NCBI RefSeq assembly: GCF_050003625.1
Contig: NC_134398.1
Location: 102,725,886-102,789,885 of the forward strand
Reading direction: 5' to 3'
From: Haematobia irritans
Taxonomy: Eukaryota > Arthropoda > Insecta > Diptera > Muscidae
DNA: 64,000 bases
In this document: positions 10,793 to 20,512 of the stretch, piece after piece
Numbering within the stretch: position 1 is the stretch's first letter
How the letters are laid out: each line of letters begins with the position of its first letter
Notes under the pieces: model-generated
What the model saw: the letters and a program-made list of their open reading frames with translations, nothing else
What the model was told of the DNA's origin: nothing
Database searches by the model: none
Translations under genes and position numbers: made by a program

Positions 10793-11859
10793 AAGGGTGA
10801 TACGGTCAAAATTTGGTCAATATAAACTTGGCGTATTTCTTTCAATTTCGCATATAAAAAACCTGAACACCCCTCATTTTGAAGGTGTGTGTGTGTAGAA
10901 TGTTGCTCCTATTTTGATTTTGGAATTCACTCTTCAGTTGTCAAAATGCCGTCCAAGCAAGAAGAGCAGCGTATGAAATTTTTGCTCGCGCATCGCGAAA
11001 ATCCGAGCTACTCGCACGCAAAGCTGGCAAAATCGCTAAAAGTTGCCAAATCAACCGTTACAAATGTAATTAAAGTGTTTGGGGAACGTTTGTCGACAGC
11101 CAGGAAGTCTGGATCGGGGGGAAATCGAAAACCGGAAGCCGCTGAGACGACAAAGAGAGTTGCCGGTGGTTTCAAGCGAAACCCTAACCTCTCACTCCGA
11201 GATGCCGCAAATAAGCTGGGTGTATCGTCTACAACCGTGCATCGAGCCAAAAAATGAGCCGGACTATCGACTTACTAGAAGGTAGTGACTCCAAATCGCG
11301 ATGATAAACAAAATTCGACGGCCAAAGCGCGATCCCGGAGGTTGTACACGACGATGCTGACGAAGTTTGACTGCGTGGTAATGGACGACGAAACCTACGT
11401 CAAAGCCGGCTACAAGCAGCTTCCGGGACAGGAGTTTTATACGGCAAAAGGAAGGGGAAAGGTAGCAGATATTTTCAAGCACATAAAACAGTCAAAGTTC
11501 GCAAAGAAATATCTGGTTTGGCAAGCCAACGACAAGAACCCTCCCAACACGCCAGAGCTCCGCCCAATTGAGAAATACTGGGCTATTGTCAAGCGGAACC
11601 TAAAGATGACCAAAAAACTGCTAAGGACGAGTAGCAGTTCAAGGCAAACTGGCTTTCTGCGGCGAAGAAGGTGGACAAGGTGGCTGTACAAAATCTGATG
11701 GCAGGTGTCAAGCGTGAGGCCCGGCAATTCGGATTTGGAAAAGAATATTTTTCCTGAATTTTATACTAATTGAACTTGAAAAAGAAATTTAATTTGATTT
11801 TTCGATTTCACCGATTTACACGCGTTTTCCCTTGACCAAATTTTGACCGTATCACCCTT
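10793..11859 (+). mobile_element. Tc1/mariner-like element (1067 bp)
   Basis: The ends are a long inverted repeat starting AAGGGTGATACGGTCAAAAT at 10793 and its mirror ending at 11859. TA at 10791-10792 and 11860-11861 is the target duplication, and the 3' LTR of A has a single TA. The internal transposase gene is deleted. Confidence 0.93.
10946..11698 (+). pseudogene. Tc1/mariner-like transposase, frameshifted and internally deleted
   Basis: The likely start is the ATG at 10946 (MPSKQEEQRMKF). The first part, to 11257, holds a helix-turn-helix DNA-binding region (LAKSLKVAKSTVTNVIKVFG) and a second HTH (LRDAANKLGVSSTTVHRA). A frameshift near 11250-11285 leads to the first catalytic Asp motif VVMDDETYVKAGY. 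The sequence then jumps from KKYLVWQ straight to NTPELRPIEKYWAIVK, the third catalytic block (Glu in PIE). The middle Asp region is absent. It would bind the AAGGGTGATACGG ends, but this copy cannot catalyse transposition. Confidence 0.85.
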
Positions 11860-12156
11860 TAGTTGATGTGATGTGTGTGGTATCAAGGGGCCCAAAATAA
11901 AATGAGAAATGTGGCTGTAATGGAGAGTTTTGGGTCATGGTTGGGTGGGCAAGTGTGAGGTCAAAACACCAAGATCTCTGGATCATTGTTTTCCCTTTTA
12001 AGTTCGTCAGGTATCGTTCGTTTTGTTTTGTGTAAGTTCAAATTCTTCAATGTTAGTGCCCTGGGTTTGATATAGGCGGGTTGAGTCCCACACCCACTGA
12101 GATCGCCGTAGTAAGCCGGACGGCCATGTCAAACGCCGCTATAGACGCACATAACA

Positions 12157-12957
12157 GAGATGGCGCCCAATCTAAAAGTAAGCAAAACAGCCTAATTTTG
12201 CAATTTATAAAGTGGTTAACGAAATTGCCTCTTAAACTGTGATATTAGGATAAGGAAAACTGTGCAATAATACCGAAGCACATAGCCATAGAAACTAGAC
12301 AGTTATAGCTTCATTTAGGGAATTGTGCAATAACCGTTTTGTGTAAATAACGCGAAAGTCAGAGTATAGTGAATTCCGTGTGCCATGTACTTGTTTACGT
12401 TCTGAGTGTTAACAAAATGTCATGGACAATGATCTAGAATTAGTTTTTTTTGTACAACCGTGTTTGTTCTGTCAAGATTGTCTTGGGAAACATTGATGCA
12501 TCTCCTTAGAGAACGCTTTATATCAAATTAGAGAGATAGTACCACACAAGCACACACACAATTATTTCTGAAAATTCCAAAGCCCCCTCGACTTTAATGA
12601 TATTGTTTACGTAAAAGAAAATTAAAAGAGAGTCTGTTTTATGGTGTGAAGTAGAGTAGATTGTATGTGTTCTTTAGATTAATATATTTAGATTTACTAC
12701 GTTGAACTATTCGTATTTTTATATTTATTACATCGAACTATATTTACATGAATTTTAATTTGGTGTTTAGTGAAATTGTTTTGAAAATTCCATTCAACCG
12801 TGTTTTGATAATCGATTAAACGACTGGAAATTATTTTTCGGACCCAGTAGGGAAATGAGCTATTTTACTCGCTCAAGGGTAAAGTAACGAATCATTTGAC
12901 TTAAACAGATCCGCGTATAACCCAAGGAAGAAGAATCACGTAAGTTTTGAGGACGTT
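12157..12957 (+). other. 5' leader of element A
   Basis: This is AT-rich untranslated leader between the LTR and gag. No upstream reading frame of note is seen apart from the primer-binding site at its start. Confidence 0.7.
12161..12170 (+). promoter_or_regulatory. primer-binding site of element A
   Basis: TGGCGCCCAA lies four bases after the LTR end. It begins with the complement of a tRNA CCA tail and matches the first ten bases of the lysine-tRNA type of site; the match then stops. The tRNA identity is inferred. Confidence 0.65.
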
Positions 12958-14331
12958 ATGGAACAGTCGAATGCTCAAATGAATGGGTATGAAATTTTTT
13001 ATCTTGCTGGTTCGATAATGAGGGGTAATCAACAGGGTGCTGCCGCCCCGAATATTGGGCAACCTCAAGAACCTAATATTGCCCCAAATGGCACTTATCA
13101 GAACCAGGAGGCTGGTGAGACATTTCCACCAGGTGTGAGAGATATGGTTCAAGATGAGGCCGCATCCGTTCAGCGATCTCTGGAGGATAAGGTCAGGGAT
13201 ATGGTCAGGAATGAAATGAGTGATGTTAGGAAGATGATTGATTCATTGGCCAAGGGTATGAGTGAGCTTTCAGAGGCTGTTCGTAAACAGGCACCTGCTC
13301 CTCAAACACAAAATACGCCGTCTGCTAACTCTAACAACCAGGTGAGCTGCGGGGGTCAAATGAATACATTACCGGCTTCAACTAGTAGTGGCACATACTC
13401 AAACGTTCAAACGCCGAGATCATCACCGATGCCCTCTGACAACAATGCTATCGTGAACATTCCTAATGGTAACAATGAACCTCTTAGAATCAGAGTGGAC
13501 AAATTAGGACTGAATTTCAGTGGAGATCCAAGAGATCTCCGTGTTAATGATTTCATTTACAGACTGGAGATAATGCAAGAACAATACAACATTCCCTGGT
13601 CTGAGGTATTGAGGGATTTTTCATTCTTAGTTTCTGGCCAGGCGAGGGAATGGTATTGGCTGCATAGACGGAACAGTACAGATACTGACTGGGAGGGACT
13701 AAAACATGCTTTGCGGGACCAATATCAGTCGCCACAATCGAAGTTCGACATACTGAGGGAACTACTCGAAAGGAAACAACGACATAATGAGACAGTAAAC
13801 GGATATTTTCACGAAATGGGGATATTGCGCTCGCGGTTAATGCAACCAATATACGAATATGAAATGATTAAGATTTTAAAAGGAAACATCAGAGAAGACC
13901 TAAGGCGTCACGTTTATCAAATGACAATATCGTCCGTGGAACAATTGCGTATTGAAGCTGAGCGTAATTTTCCCCGACGTGAAAATAGACCCATGCCTAT
14001 ACCACCACGACCGACTAGACAAGTTAATGAAATTTATGACCATGAATATGACTGCCCTAGTGAGGAATCTTCAGTAGATATGCTAGAAAATGTGTCAGCA
14101 CTTCGCGGCCCAACTCAAACGAAGACGAAGATCACTTGCTGGAATTGCCGCGAAGCTGGACACATGTTTATGGATTGTCCTGCAGATTTCAGGAGATTAT
14201 TTTGCTACCGATGCGGAAAGCCTGATACTGTAACCCCTAAATTTCCGGTGTGTCAGGGAAACCCGAAGAAGGGCGTGGAGGATACAGGGGAACTACGTCC
14301 GTCCGAAGTCCCTGTGACACAAAACAATTAG
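12958..14331 (+). CDS. gag: gag of element A
   Basis: This is a 457-residue capsid/nucleocapsid protein that would package the element RNA in cytoplasmic particles. The first 170 residues are low-complexity (Gln, Asn, Pro, Ser rich). A capsid-like region follows from about residue 175 (LGLNFSGDPRDLRVNDFIYR) to about 350. The C-terminus has a CX2CX4HX4C knuckle (CWNCREAGHMFMDC) and a second finger without His, CX2C...FX2C. In the related gag at 50.6-51.4 kb the Phe position is Cys, so this copy has probably lost one zinc ligand. The frame is intact from ATG to TAG. It overlaps pol in the -1 frame at a slippery site. Confidence 0.88.
   Translation: MEQSNAQMNGYEIFYLAGSIMRGNQQGAAAPNIGQPQEPNIAPNGTYQNQEAGETFPPGVRDMVQDEAASVQRSLEDKVRDMVRNEMSDVRKMIDSLAKGMSELSEAVRKQAPAPQTQNTPSANSNNQVSCGGQMNTLPASTSSGTYSNVQTPRSSPMPSDNNAIVNIPNGNNEPLRIRVDKLGLNFSGDPRDLRVNDFIYRLEIMQEQYNIPWSEVLRDFSFLVSGQAREWYWLHRRNSTDTDWEGLKHALRDQYQSPQSKFDILRELLERKQRHNETVNGYFHEMGILRSRLMQPIYEYEMIKILKGNIREDLRRHVYQMTISSVEQLRIEAERNFPRRENRPMPIPPRPTRQVNEIYDHEYDCPSEESSVDMLENVSALRGPTQTKTKITCWNCREAGHMFMDCPADFRRLFCYRCGKPDTVTPKFPVCQGNPKKGVEDTGELRPSEVPVTQNN
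14256..14262 (+). promoter_or_regulatory. candidate -1 frameshift site GGGAAAC (gag-pol, A)
   Basis: The heptamer is in the X-XXY-YYZ register with gag codons GGA and AAC. Slipping back one base places the ribosome in the pol frame, which is open from here to the B insertion. The same heptamer in the same register and position relative to the second zinc finger occurs at 51327-51333. Confidence 0.75.
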
Positions 14332-14499
14332 AAGATAAGGGACTTCACATTTTTGTTAATAATAATAAGATTAGAGAAAATAAAGATAAAACTAGGATCG
14401 ATTATAAGAATTTTACACCGGCTGAGAGACACTATATACCACTGGAGCAGCGTAAAGAAAACTATGAGAAAGTTCGGGAAAGAATTTTTAACTCGGATG
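14262..14499 (+). pseudogene. pol: pol of A, N-terminal spacer, cut by insertion
   Basis: The -1 frame encodes a spacer ahead of the protease (TPAERHYIPLEQRKENYEKV). It ends at GATG 14496-14499, where the B composite begins. After the composite the frame resumes in phase at 30571, with GATG repeated. The reading frame was therefore continuous before the insertion. Confidence 0.8.
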
Positions 14500-14566
14500 T
14501 TTAGTAATAAAAAAAGACTTTTCTTCTTTAGCACAAATTTATTACTGCTCTTCAAAAAACAGAAAG

Positions 14567-14569
<3 letters not shown>

Positions 14570-14615
<46 letters not shown>
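14570..14615. repeat. (TA)n microsatellite
   Basis: About 22 TA units occur inside the B LTR. Other B LTR copies have only four to nine units at this place. Confidence 0.9.
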
Positions 14616-14617
<2 letters not shown>

Positions 14618-14898
14618 CAAAAATTAAAATCTAGAATATTCTTTGACAGAAGTACAACAAAACGTTTTTTGAGCATTTCTTTTCAAATAACAAACAATCA
14701 TACATACATTCAAATGTATAATGTAAAAAATAACATATTGGTAACACGAACAAATATACATAACACATAATTAAATCCTTTTATGGAATTTCATCAAATT
14801 CATATATGTACAAACAAATTAGGATGACAAGGAAAAACAAAGCCTACTGGTAATTTTAAAATATATATTCATAATATAACATAAATATACATATATAT

Positions 14899-15501
14899 TG
14901 TGACGAATTTGATAATTATAGACATAAGTTTATTTAAATTAGTTTCCGTTAATTTAAAATTTCAAATTGTAACGATAAAATTTCGCTATCACTTCTTGGA
15001 ATCATCTATTCATTTTCTAGTATTTTCCTGAATTTCTTTTATGTTCTTTTGTTTGCTTACCGAAATGTTAGTTCTTACTCTCTCATAGAATAACAACCCC
15101 TTTGCTTTGTTATTTTGCTTTCTCATTTCATCTCATTGTCTATTGTCATTGTTGTTGTAGTAATGCGAGCATATATCTATGTGAGTGTGTATGTGTTTGG
15201 CAGCCACCAGACGAATAACTTAATGGTCGTAGATCCTTCTAGCCTTGTCTAAGAATGTTATGGCGTTGCCAGAATATTGTAGTGCTACCAGAATGTTCTC
15301 GTATTGCCACACCGTCATATATAAAAGCGCTCACATGCTTCTAACGAGTCAGTCTTAATTAAAGCGTCAAACGAATAACTTCAGTGTGAACGAATTGTAA
15401 AGTGTGAAGTCATAGTAAATAAATTGTAGATTGTCGTTATTTAAAAGAACTGTGTTTTAATTGTCCGGTAATTAAAAACGCCTAAATATAAAAACGTAAC
15501 A
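14899..15501 (+). repeat. 5' LTR of C (603 bp)
   Basis: It starts TGTGACGAATTTG and ends AAAACGTAACA. The TATATAAAAGCGCTC segment at 15318 is a plausible TATA box, with transcription starting shortly after near the TCAGTC-type initiator at 15350. Confidence 0.9.
15318..15352 (+). promoter_or_regulatory. probable core promoter in C 5' LTR
   Basis: A TATATAAAAG box is followed about 30 bp downstream by GAGTCAGTCTTAA, an arthropod initiator-like TCAGT. This segment is absent from the shortened 3' LTR. Confidence 0.55.
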
Positions 15502-15503
15502 AT

Positions 15504-15520
15504 TGGTGTCAGAAGTGGGA
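15504..15520 (+). promoter_or_regulatory. primer-binding site of C
   Basis: TGGTGTCAGAAGTGGGA starts two bases after the LTR end. It is complementary to the 3' end of a leucine-type tRNA ending in CCA (from memory of the family). Element B has the related TCAGAAGTGGGAT. Confidence 0.75.
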
Positions 15521-15540
15521 TAACGAAAAAAAAATCTACA

Positions 15541-16920
15541 ATGAAGTTTAATGAGCTTCGTGTGGAAGACTTAAAAAAGGAATTGAGCAAACTGGAGCTG
15601 CCGACAACAGGCAATAAGGCCCAGCTTCAAAAGCGTCTACTGGAAGAGTTTGAACGGCGTAATATGGACATTGCGACGCATGAGTTTGATTATAAGGAAG
15701 ACATTGATGAATCAATACTCGTCAATACAAGCAGTGTAGAAACTCCATCTGTGGCTTCGAGTGTTGTGGATTACACATCAATGCTCAATGTTTTGAGCAA
15801 AATGATGGAAGAAAACTCTAGAAAAATCATGGATGAGAATTCTAGAAAAATGGAAGAAAATTCTAGAAAATTGCTTAAAGAAAATGCCCTACAAATGGAA
15901 GCAAGTTCTAGAAAATTGGAAGAAAAATTCGACGAAAATTCTAGAATTCTCAATGAAAAACTACAACAAATTTCTGAAGGCATGGAAAAACGTGTGGACC
16001 ATATAGAAAATCAAATTGTGGAATTGGATAAGAAAGTTCTTTCTGTGGATGAGAAAATTATGGTTCATGATGAGAAGTTTCTGCACATCGAGAAAAAAAT
16101 GTCAGAGCTGGAAATTAAAGGTGGTCCAGTGCGCGTCATTGAGGGCTCAAAAATCAAAACTCCTCTTTTCGATGGCTCAACGTCATTTGATGTCTTCAAA
16201 TTACAATTCGAAATGGTTGCTTCTAGAAATTTGTGGAATGACGATGATAAAGCAATTGAACTTCTATTGGCATTAAAGGGCAATGCTGCTGATGTGATAC
16301 AAAGCATTCCCGCTGCTTCTAGAAATAACTATAATGAAGTAATAGCGGCGCTTCAACGCAAGTATGGTGGAGAGCACAAGCAAGACATCTTTAGAATGGA
16401 ATTAAGAGGTAGAGTCCAGAAATCAAACGAGACTCTACAAGACTTTGCAACAGAAGTTGAGCGGTTGGTGCTACTGACATACCCAGGAGAGAGTCACCCA
16501 CTTGTGGACCGCATCAAAATTGAGACCTTTGTGAATGGCATTCGAGACCCAGACATAAAATGTGCAACATATGCGTCACAAAAGGCTACATTCGCAGAAA
16601 CAGTAACATTTGCACTTGCGCAAGAAACTGCGAGATTGCTGGCACGGCCTCAAATTCACAAAATACGCAGAGTAGAGACCGAGTGTGAAGAATCGAAATC
16701 TATCATTGACTCGATGAAAGAGGCAATGAAGCAGGTAATGCAAGAATTGAAACAGGATGCAACTAAATCCCGAATCAAATGCTATAACTGTGATAAGACG
16801 GGACATCTAGCTCGAGAATGCAAAGCACGACGCAAACGGTCAAGATCCACATCACCATCTCCATTAAACAATAACCATAAGAAGGTGACCCCACAGTCAA
16901 GTGAGTCACCTTTAAACTAA
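15541..16920 (+). CDS. gag: gag of element C
   Basis: This 459-residue protein opens with a SAP-type helix-extended-loop-helix (residues 5-40, LRVEDLKKELSKLELPTTG), a DNA-binding fold also seen at the start of the B gag. A long coiled coil with ENSRK repeats spans about residues 85-200. A capsid-like region follows (about 215-370), then one zinc knuckle CYNCDKTGHLAREC near residue 413 and a basic tail. The ATG at 15541 is 20 bases after the primer-binding site and is the first start. The gag stop TAA at 16918 is immediately preceded by the slippery heptamer TTTAAAC. The frame is intact. Confidence 0.93.
   Translation: MKFNELRVEDLKKELSKLELPTTGNKAQLQKRLLEEFERRNMDIATHEFDYKEDIDESILVNTSSVETPSVASSVVDYTSMLNVLSKMMEENSRKIMDENSRKMEENSRKLLKENALQMEASSRKLEEKFDENSRILNEKLQQISEGMEKRVDHIENQIVELDKKVLSVDEKIMVHDEKFLHIEKKMSELEIKGGPVRVIEGSKIKTPLFDGSTSFDVFKLQFEMVASRNLWNDDDKAIELLLALKGNAADVIQSIPAASRNNYNEVIAALQRKYGGEHKQDIFRMELRGRVQKSNETLQDFATEVERLVLLTYPGESHPLVDRIKIETFVNGIRDPDIKCATYASQKATFAETVTFALAQETARLLARPQIHKIRRVETECEESKSIIDSMKEAMKQVMQELKQDATKSRIKCYNCDKTGHLARECKARRKRSRSTSPSPLNNNHKKVTPQSSESPLN
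16911..16917 (+). promoter_or_regulatory. -1 frameshift site TTTAAAC (gag-pol, C)
   Basis: The heptamer sits in register as T-TTA-AAC directly before the gag stop TAA. A -1 slip enters the pol frame, which is open from here to 20501; upstream of about 16902 the -1 frame is closed. The heptamer is one of the most efficient known slippery sequences. Confidence 0.85.
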
Positions 16921-19900
16921 ATCGAGCTAGTTCAGCGGGGCAAGAGCTGGCTCCCACAGACGATGGCCCCACCATCTCCATATCAATAGTTCAACAGAAA
17001 AATAACAATTTAACTATTGCGGGTGTTGTTAATGGCGACAAGCGTACTTTGACGTTGGATACTGGTGCATCAAAGTCTATCATTAGATCTGATTTAGTAA
17101 AAGGAAAAGTTACACCACTGATTGGAGTCAAGCTACGCACGGCTACAGGGGAACCCGCAACCGTATATGGAAAGGTCGCCGTAAAATTAACTATTGCTAA
17201 CAAATCCGTTACTTATGATTTCATTGTGGCCGATATAATAGACGAAGTTATAATTGGAGCGGATTTCATGATTGCTTTTGGTATCAATCTGGATATGAAG
17301 CGTCGTGTAATGACATGGTGCGATGCCGAAATAACTGTAAACGTGGGCTATAGTGAGAATACACCCGTCAGACGTTTGACAACGAGCCAGTCAGAGTCTA
17401 TACCACCGAATGCCGAAGCAATTATATGGGTTCCTATGAATGGAGATTGTGAAGTCGGCCAATTGTGGGTTGTTGAACCAGCAGAAAACAAAAGCAACAA
17501 CATCTTGATAGCAAATGCCCTGGTAACAACGAACGAAGAGAGACTAATACCAGTTCGTGCCTTGAACTTGTCTGACAATCACGAGCAAATTGTAAAATTT
17601 TCTGACATTGGCAAATGTACACCAGTCGAGGCAATAGTCAATTTGGAAGGCAACTCATCAAAGACACATGGAGCAGTGAGAAAACATCTAGAAGCGTATG
17701 TCGAGGCTTGGACACGTCATCTATCGCCGTCAGAGAGAAATAAAGCCAAGCAATTGTTGTGGAAAAACGCCTGTGCTTTTGCTTCTGAAAAGGGAAATCA
17801 AGGAAGAACATCTGTAGTGAAACATGAAATTAAAACCGCAGAAGAAAGGCCCATAAAACAGGCACCACGAAGTGTTCCCCTGGCAAAAAGAGACGAAGTT
17901 CAAAAGCTCATAAAGGAAATGGCGGAGAGTGGAGTGATCGAGCCATCATCAAGTCCTTGGTGTTCCCCAGTTGTGCTGGTCAAAAAGAAAGATGGAAGTA
18001 CCCGATTCTGCGTGGACTACAGAAAACTGAATGATGTCACCAAAAAGGACAGTTATCCGCTTCCACGCATTGATGACACGTTGGACACACTAGCCGGAAC
18101 AACGTGGTTTTCTACGCTTGATTTGCAGAGTGGATATTGGCAAGTAGAGATCGCTGTGAAAGACAAGGAAAAGACGGCTTTTGGCGTTAATGGCGGTCTC
18201 TGGCAATTCAATGTAATGCCGTTCGGGCTCTGCAACGCTCCGGCTACCTTCGAAAGATTGATGGAGCGGGTACTGAAGGGGTTGCACTGGAAGTCGTGCT
18301 TGATATACTTGGACGACATCATAGTGATGGGCAAAACATTTGACGAGCACCTTAAGAACTTGAAAGACGTTATCCAGCAATTGTCAGCCGCTGGTCTACG
18401 CCTTAACGCAAAGAAATGCTCCCTTTTCCAGCGGGAAGTTAAATACCTGGGCCATCATGTGACTGCAGAGGGCATATCCACCGATGAAGACAAAATCCAA
18501 GCTGTCAGAGATTGGCCACGACCCCGAAATCTCCACGAATTAAGAAGTTTCCTTGGGTTATGTACATATTACCGACGATTCGTCCCAAACTTCGCCAGCA
18601 TCGCCGCTAGTCTCCATAAATTGACGCAAAAAGGTCAGAAGTTCCAGTGGAGCGACGAACAGGAGGATTCATTCCAACACTTAAAAGAACTTTTATGTTC
18701 AGCTCCTGTTCTAGCGTATCCTATTCCGGGCGAAAAATTTGTTTTGGATACAGATGCTAGCGAGCATGGTATTGGAGGTGTGCTATCCCAACAGATAGAC
18801 GGCAAGGAGAAGGTCATCGGATATTTCAGCCGAACGTTGTCCAAGCCCGAAAAGAACTACTGTGTAACGCGACGAGAGCTGTTAGCCGTCATAGAGAGTG
18901 TAAAACATTATCATAAATATTTGTATGGACAACACTTCTTGCTCAGGACTGATCACTCAGCTCTACGATGGTTGCTCCAATTCAAGAATGCGGAAGCTCA
19001 ACTGGCACGTTGGATCGAGAGGCTCCAGAGCTATGATTTTAGTATCGAGCATAGAAAAGGTGGAAAACACGGTAACGCTGACGCTTTGTCACGTCGACCT
19101 TGCAGTATAGAATGCAAGCACTGCTCGAAGGCTGAACATAAGGAGGAGATTGTTGATATTCGGCTGTTACACATCGAATCTGGAGTGGACTGGCCAACAG
19201 AACAGCGTAAAGATCCCATTTTGAACAAAATTATTTCGGCAAAGGAAGAGCATAAGAAGCCCAGTAAGAAAGACATCGCAGCCGAAAGTCCACTTATGAA
19301 ATCATACTGGGCTCAATGGGATAGTTTAGTTCTAGCCAATGGATCCCTGCAACGTAAATGGGAAAGCGAAGATGGCAAGAGCAGCCGAAATTTGATCATC
19401 GTTCCAGATTCCAAAATAAGAGACGTTTTGGCGGAGTTCCATAATGGTCCCAGTGGAGGTCATCTGGGAATAACCAAAACCGCCGATAAAGTGAAGCAAC
19501 GATTCTACTGGGTTGGATGCCAGAAATCAATTGCTGAATGGGTAGCCAATTGCGAGAAGTGCATGAAGGCGAAAGGTCCAACAAGGAAAAGTCGAGGTCC
19601 TATGCAAGAATATAGACCAGGAGCCCCGTTTGAAAGAATAGCAATGGACGTGGCAGGCCCTTTCCCAGTAAGTGATTCTGGAAACCGTTATGTCCTTGTG
19701 GTCATGGATTACTTCAGCAAATGGCCGGAGGTGTATGCAATTCCAAACCAAGAGGCAAAAACGATTGTGGATGTGGTCAACAAAAACTGGATATGTCGCT
19801 ACGGTGTGCCGTCCGAGATTCACTCAGACCAGGGAAGAAATTTTGAATCGGCCATATTCAAAGAGATGTGTGAATCCCTTGGTATCAAGAAAACGAGGAC

Positions 19901-20501
19901 TACACCATTACATCCACAATCCGATGGCATGGTAGAAAGGTTTAATCGCACTCTGGAAGAACATCTTCGAAAAGTAGTGGACAACGGCCAGAGGGACTGG
20001 GACGAGCATATACCAAAGTTTTTGCTGTCGTATAGATCTGCCATTCATGATTCCACCTCTCGAACACCGGCCAATGTTCTATTCGGAACTGAGTTGACGT
20101 TGCCTGGAGATCTGATATTCGGCGCTAAACCTAATGAGCTCGCCATGGAAGAAAACAGAAACGACATCCCAAACACTTTCGGTGAAGTTCACGAATCAGT
20201 GCGCAACAAAATAAAAATGGTCAGCAACAGAATGAAGGCGAGATACGATCGTGCTGTAAATACTAAGGGCTTCCAAGAAGAAGAATTGGTTCTGCTATTT
20301 AACCCGCAACGAAAGAAAGGATTGTGTCCTAAACTGCAAACACAGTGGGAAGGCCCATACAAAGTCATCAAGAGGATCAATGATGTTGTATACCGGATTC
20401 AGAAGGACGACAGCCCTAGATCAAAGATGAAAGTTGTACATCTGGAACGATTGGCTCCTTACGGAACAGGTTCTGTGCCTGTTCGGGACGAACAGGCTTA
20501 A
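16917..20501 (+). CDS. pol: pol of element C (protease-RT-RNase H-integrase)
   Basis: A single open frame of about 1,195 codons is entered by -1 frameshifting. Counting from 17049, the aspartic protease motif LDTGASKSII is at about residue 3, RT has FCVDYRKLND near 320 and the catalytic YLDDIIVMG near 420, and RNase H has LDTDASEHGIGG near 565. Integrase has its HHCC finger (GGHLGITKTADK ... CEKCMKAKG, about 800-840) and a DDE core: Asp in AMDVAGPF near 864, Asp in SDQGRNFES near 926, Glu in GMVERFN near 962, with 35 residues between the last two. Everything needed for reverse transcription and integration is present without a break. The stop at 20499 is followed by the polypurine tract. Confidence 0.96.
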   Translation, partial: LNRASSAGQELAPTDDGPTISISIVQQKNNNLTIAGVVNGDKRTLTLDTGASKSIIRSDLVKGKVTPLIGVKLRTATGEPATVYGKVAVKLTIANKSVTYDFIVADIIDEVIIGADFMIAFGINLDMKRRVMTWCDAEITVNVGYSENTPVRRLTTSQSESIPPNAEAIIWVPMNGDCEVGQLWVVEPAENKSNNILIANALVTTNEERLIPVRALNLSDNHEQIVKFSDIGKCTPVEAIVNLEGNSSKTHGAVRKHLEAYVEAWTRHLSPSERNKAKQLLWKNACAFASEKGNQGRTSVVKHEIKTAEERPIKQAPRSVPLAKRDEVQKLIKEMAESGVIEPSSSPWCSPVVLVKKKDGSTRFCVDYRKLNDVTKKDSYPLPRIDDTLDTLAGTTWFSTLDLQSGYWQVEIAVKDKEKTAFGVNGGLWQFNVMPFGLCNAPATFERLMERVLKGLHWKSCLIYLDDIIVMGKTFDEHLKNLKDVIQQLSAAGLRLNAKKCSLFQREVKYLGHHVTAEGISTDEDKIQAVRDWPRPRNLHELRSFLGLCTYYRRFVPNFASIAASLHKLTQKGQKFQWSDEQEDSFQHLKELLCSAPVLAYPIPGEKFVLDTDASEHGIGGVLSQQIDGKEKVIGYFSRTLSKPEKNYCVTRRELLAVIESVKHYHKYLYGQHFLLRTDHSALRWLLQFKNAEAQLARWIERLQSYDFSIEHRKGGKHGNADALSRRPCSIECKHCSKAEHKEEIVDIRLLHIESGVDWPTEQRKDPILNKIISAKEEHKKPSKKDIAAESPLMKSYWAQWDSLVLANGSLQRKWESEDGKSSRNLIIVPDSKIRDVLAEFHNGPSGGHLGITKTADKVKQRFYWVGCQKSIAEWVANCEKCMKAKGPTRKSRGPMQEYRPGAPFERIAMDVAGPFPVSDSGNRYVLVVMDYFSKWPEVYAIPNQEAKTIVDVVNKNWICRYGVPSEIHSDQGRNFESAIFKEMCESLGIKKTRTTPLHPQSDGMVERFNRTLEEHLRKVVDNGQRDWDEHIPKFLLSYRSAIHDSTSRTPANVLFGTELTLPGDLIFGAKPNELAMEENRNDIPNTFGEVHESVRNKIKMVSNRMKARYDRAVNTKGFQEEELVLLFNPQRKKGLCPKLQTQWEGPYKVIKRINDVVYRIQKDDSPRSKMKVVHLERLAPYGTGSVPVRDEQA

Positions 20502-20512
20502 GCGGGAGGCAG
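20501..20512 (+). promoter_or_regulatory. polypurine tract of C
   Basis: AGCGGGAGGCAG lies immediately before the 3' LTR and would prime plus-strand synthesis. Confidence 0.75.

Larger units (their letters stand above)
7884..12156 (+). repeat. 5' LTR of A, carrying three DNA transposons
   Basis: LTR segments are 7884-7901, 8880-8943, 10641-10792 and 11862-12156, plus target duplications. Each break point is intact in the 3' LTR at 34873-35401, which gives the exact empty site for all three insertions. The LTR begins TGTT and ends AACA. Confidence 0.93.

Noticed and set aside
19527..19823. Antisense frames inside element C pol
   Set aside because: Shadow frames opposite a conserved pol gene; no domain.
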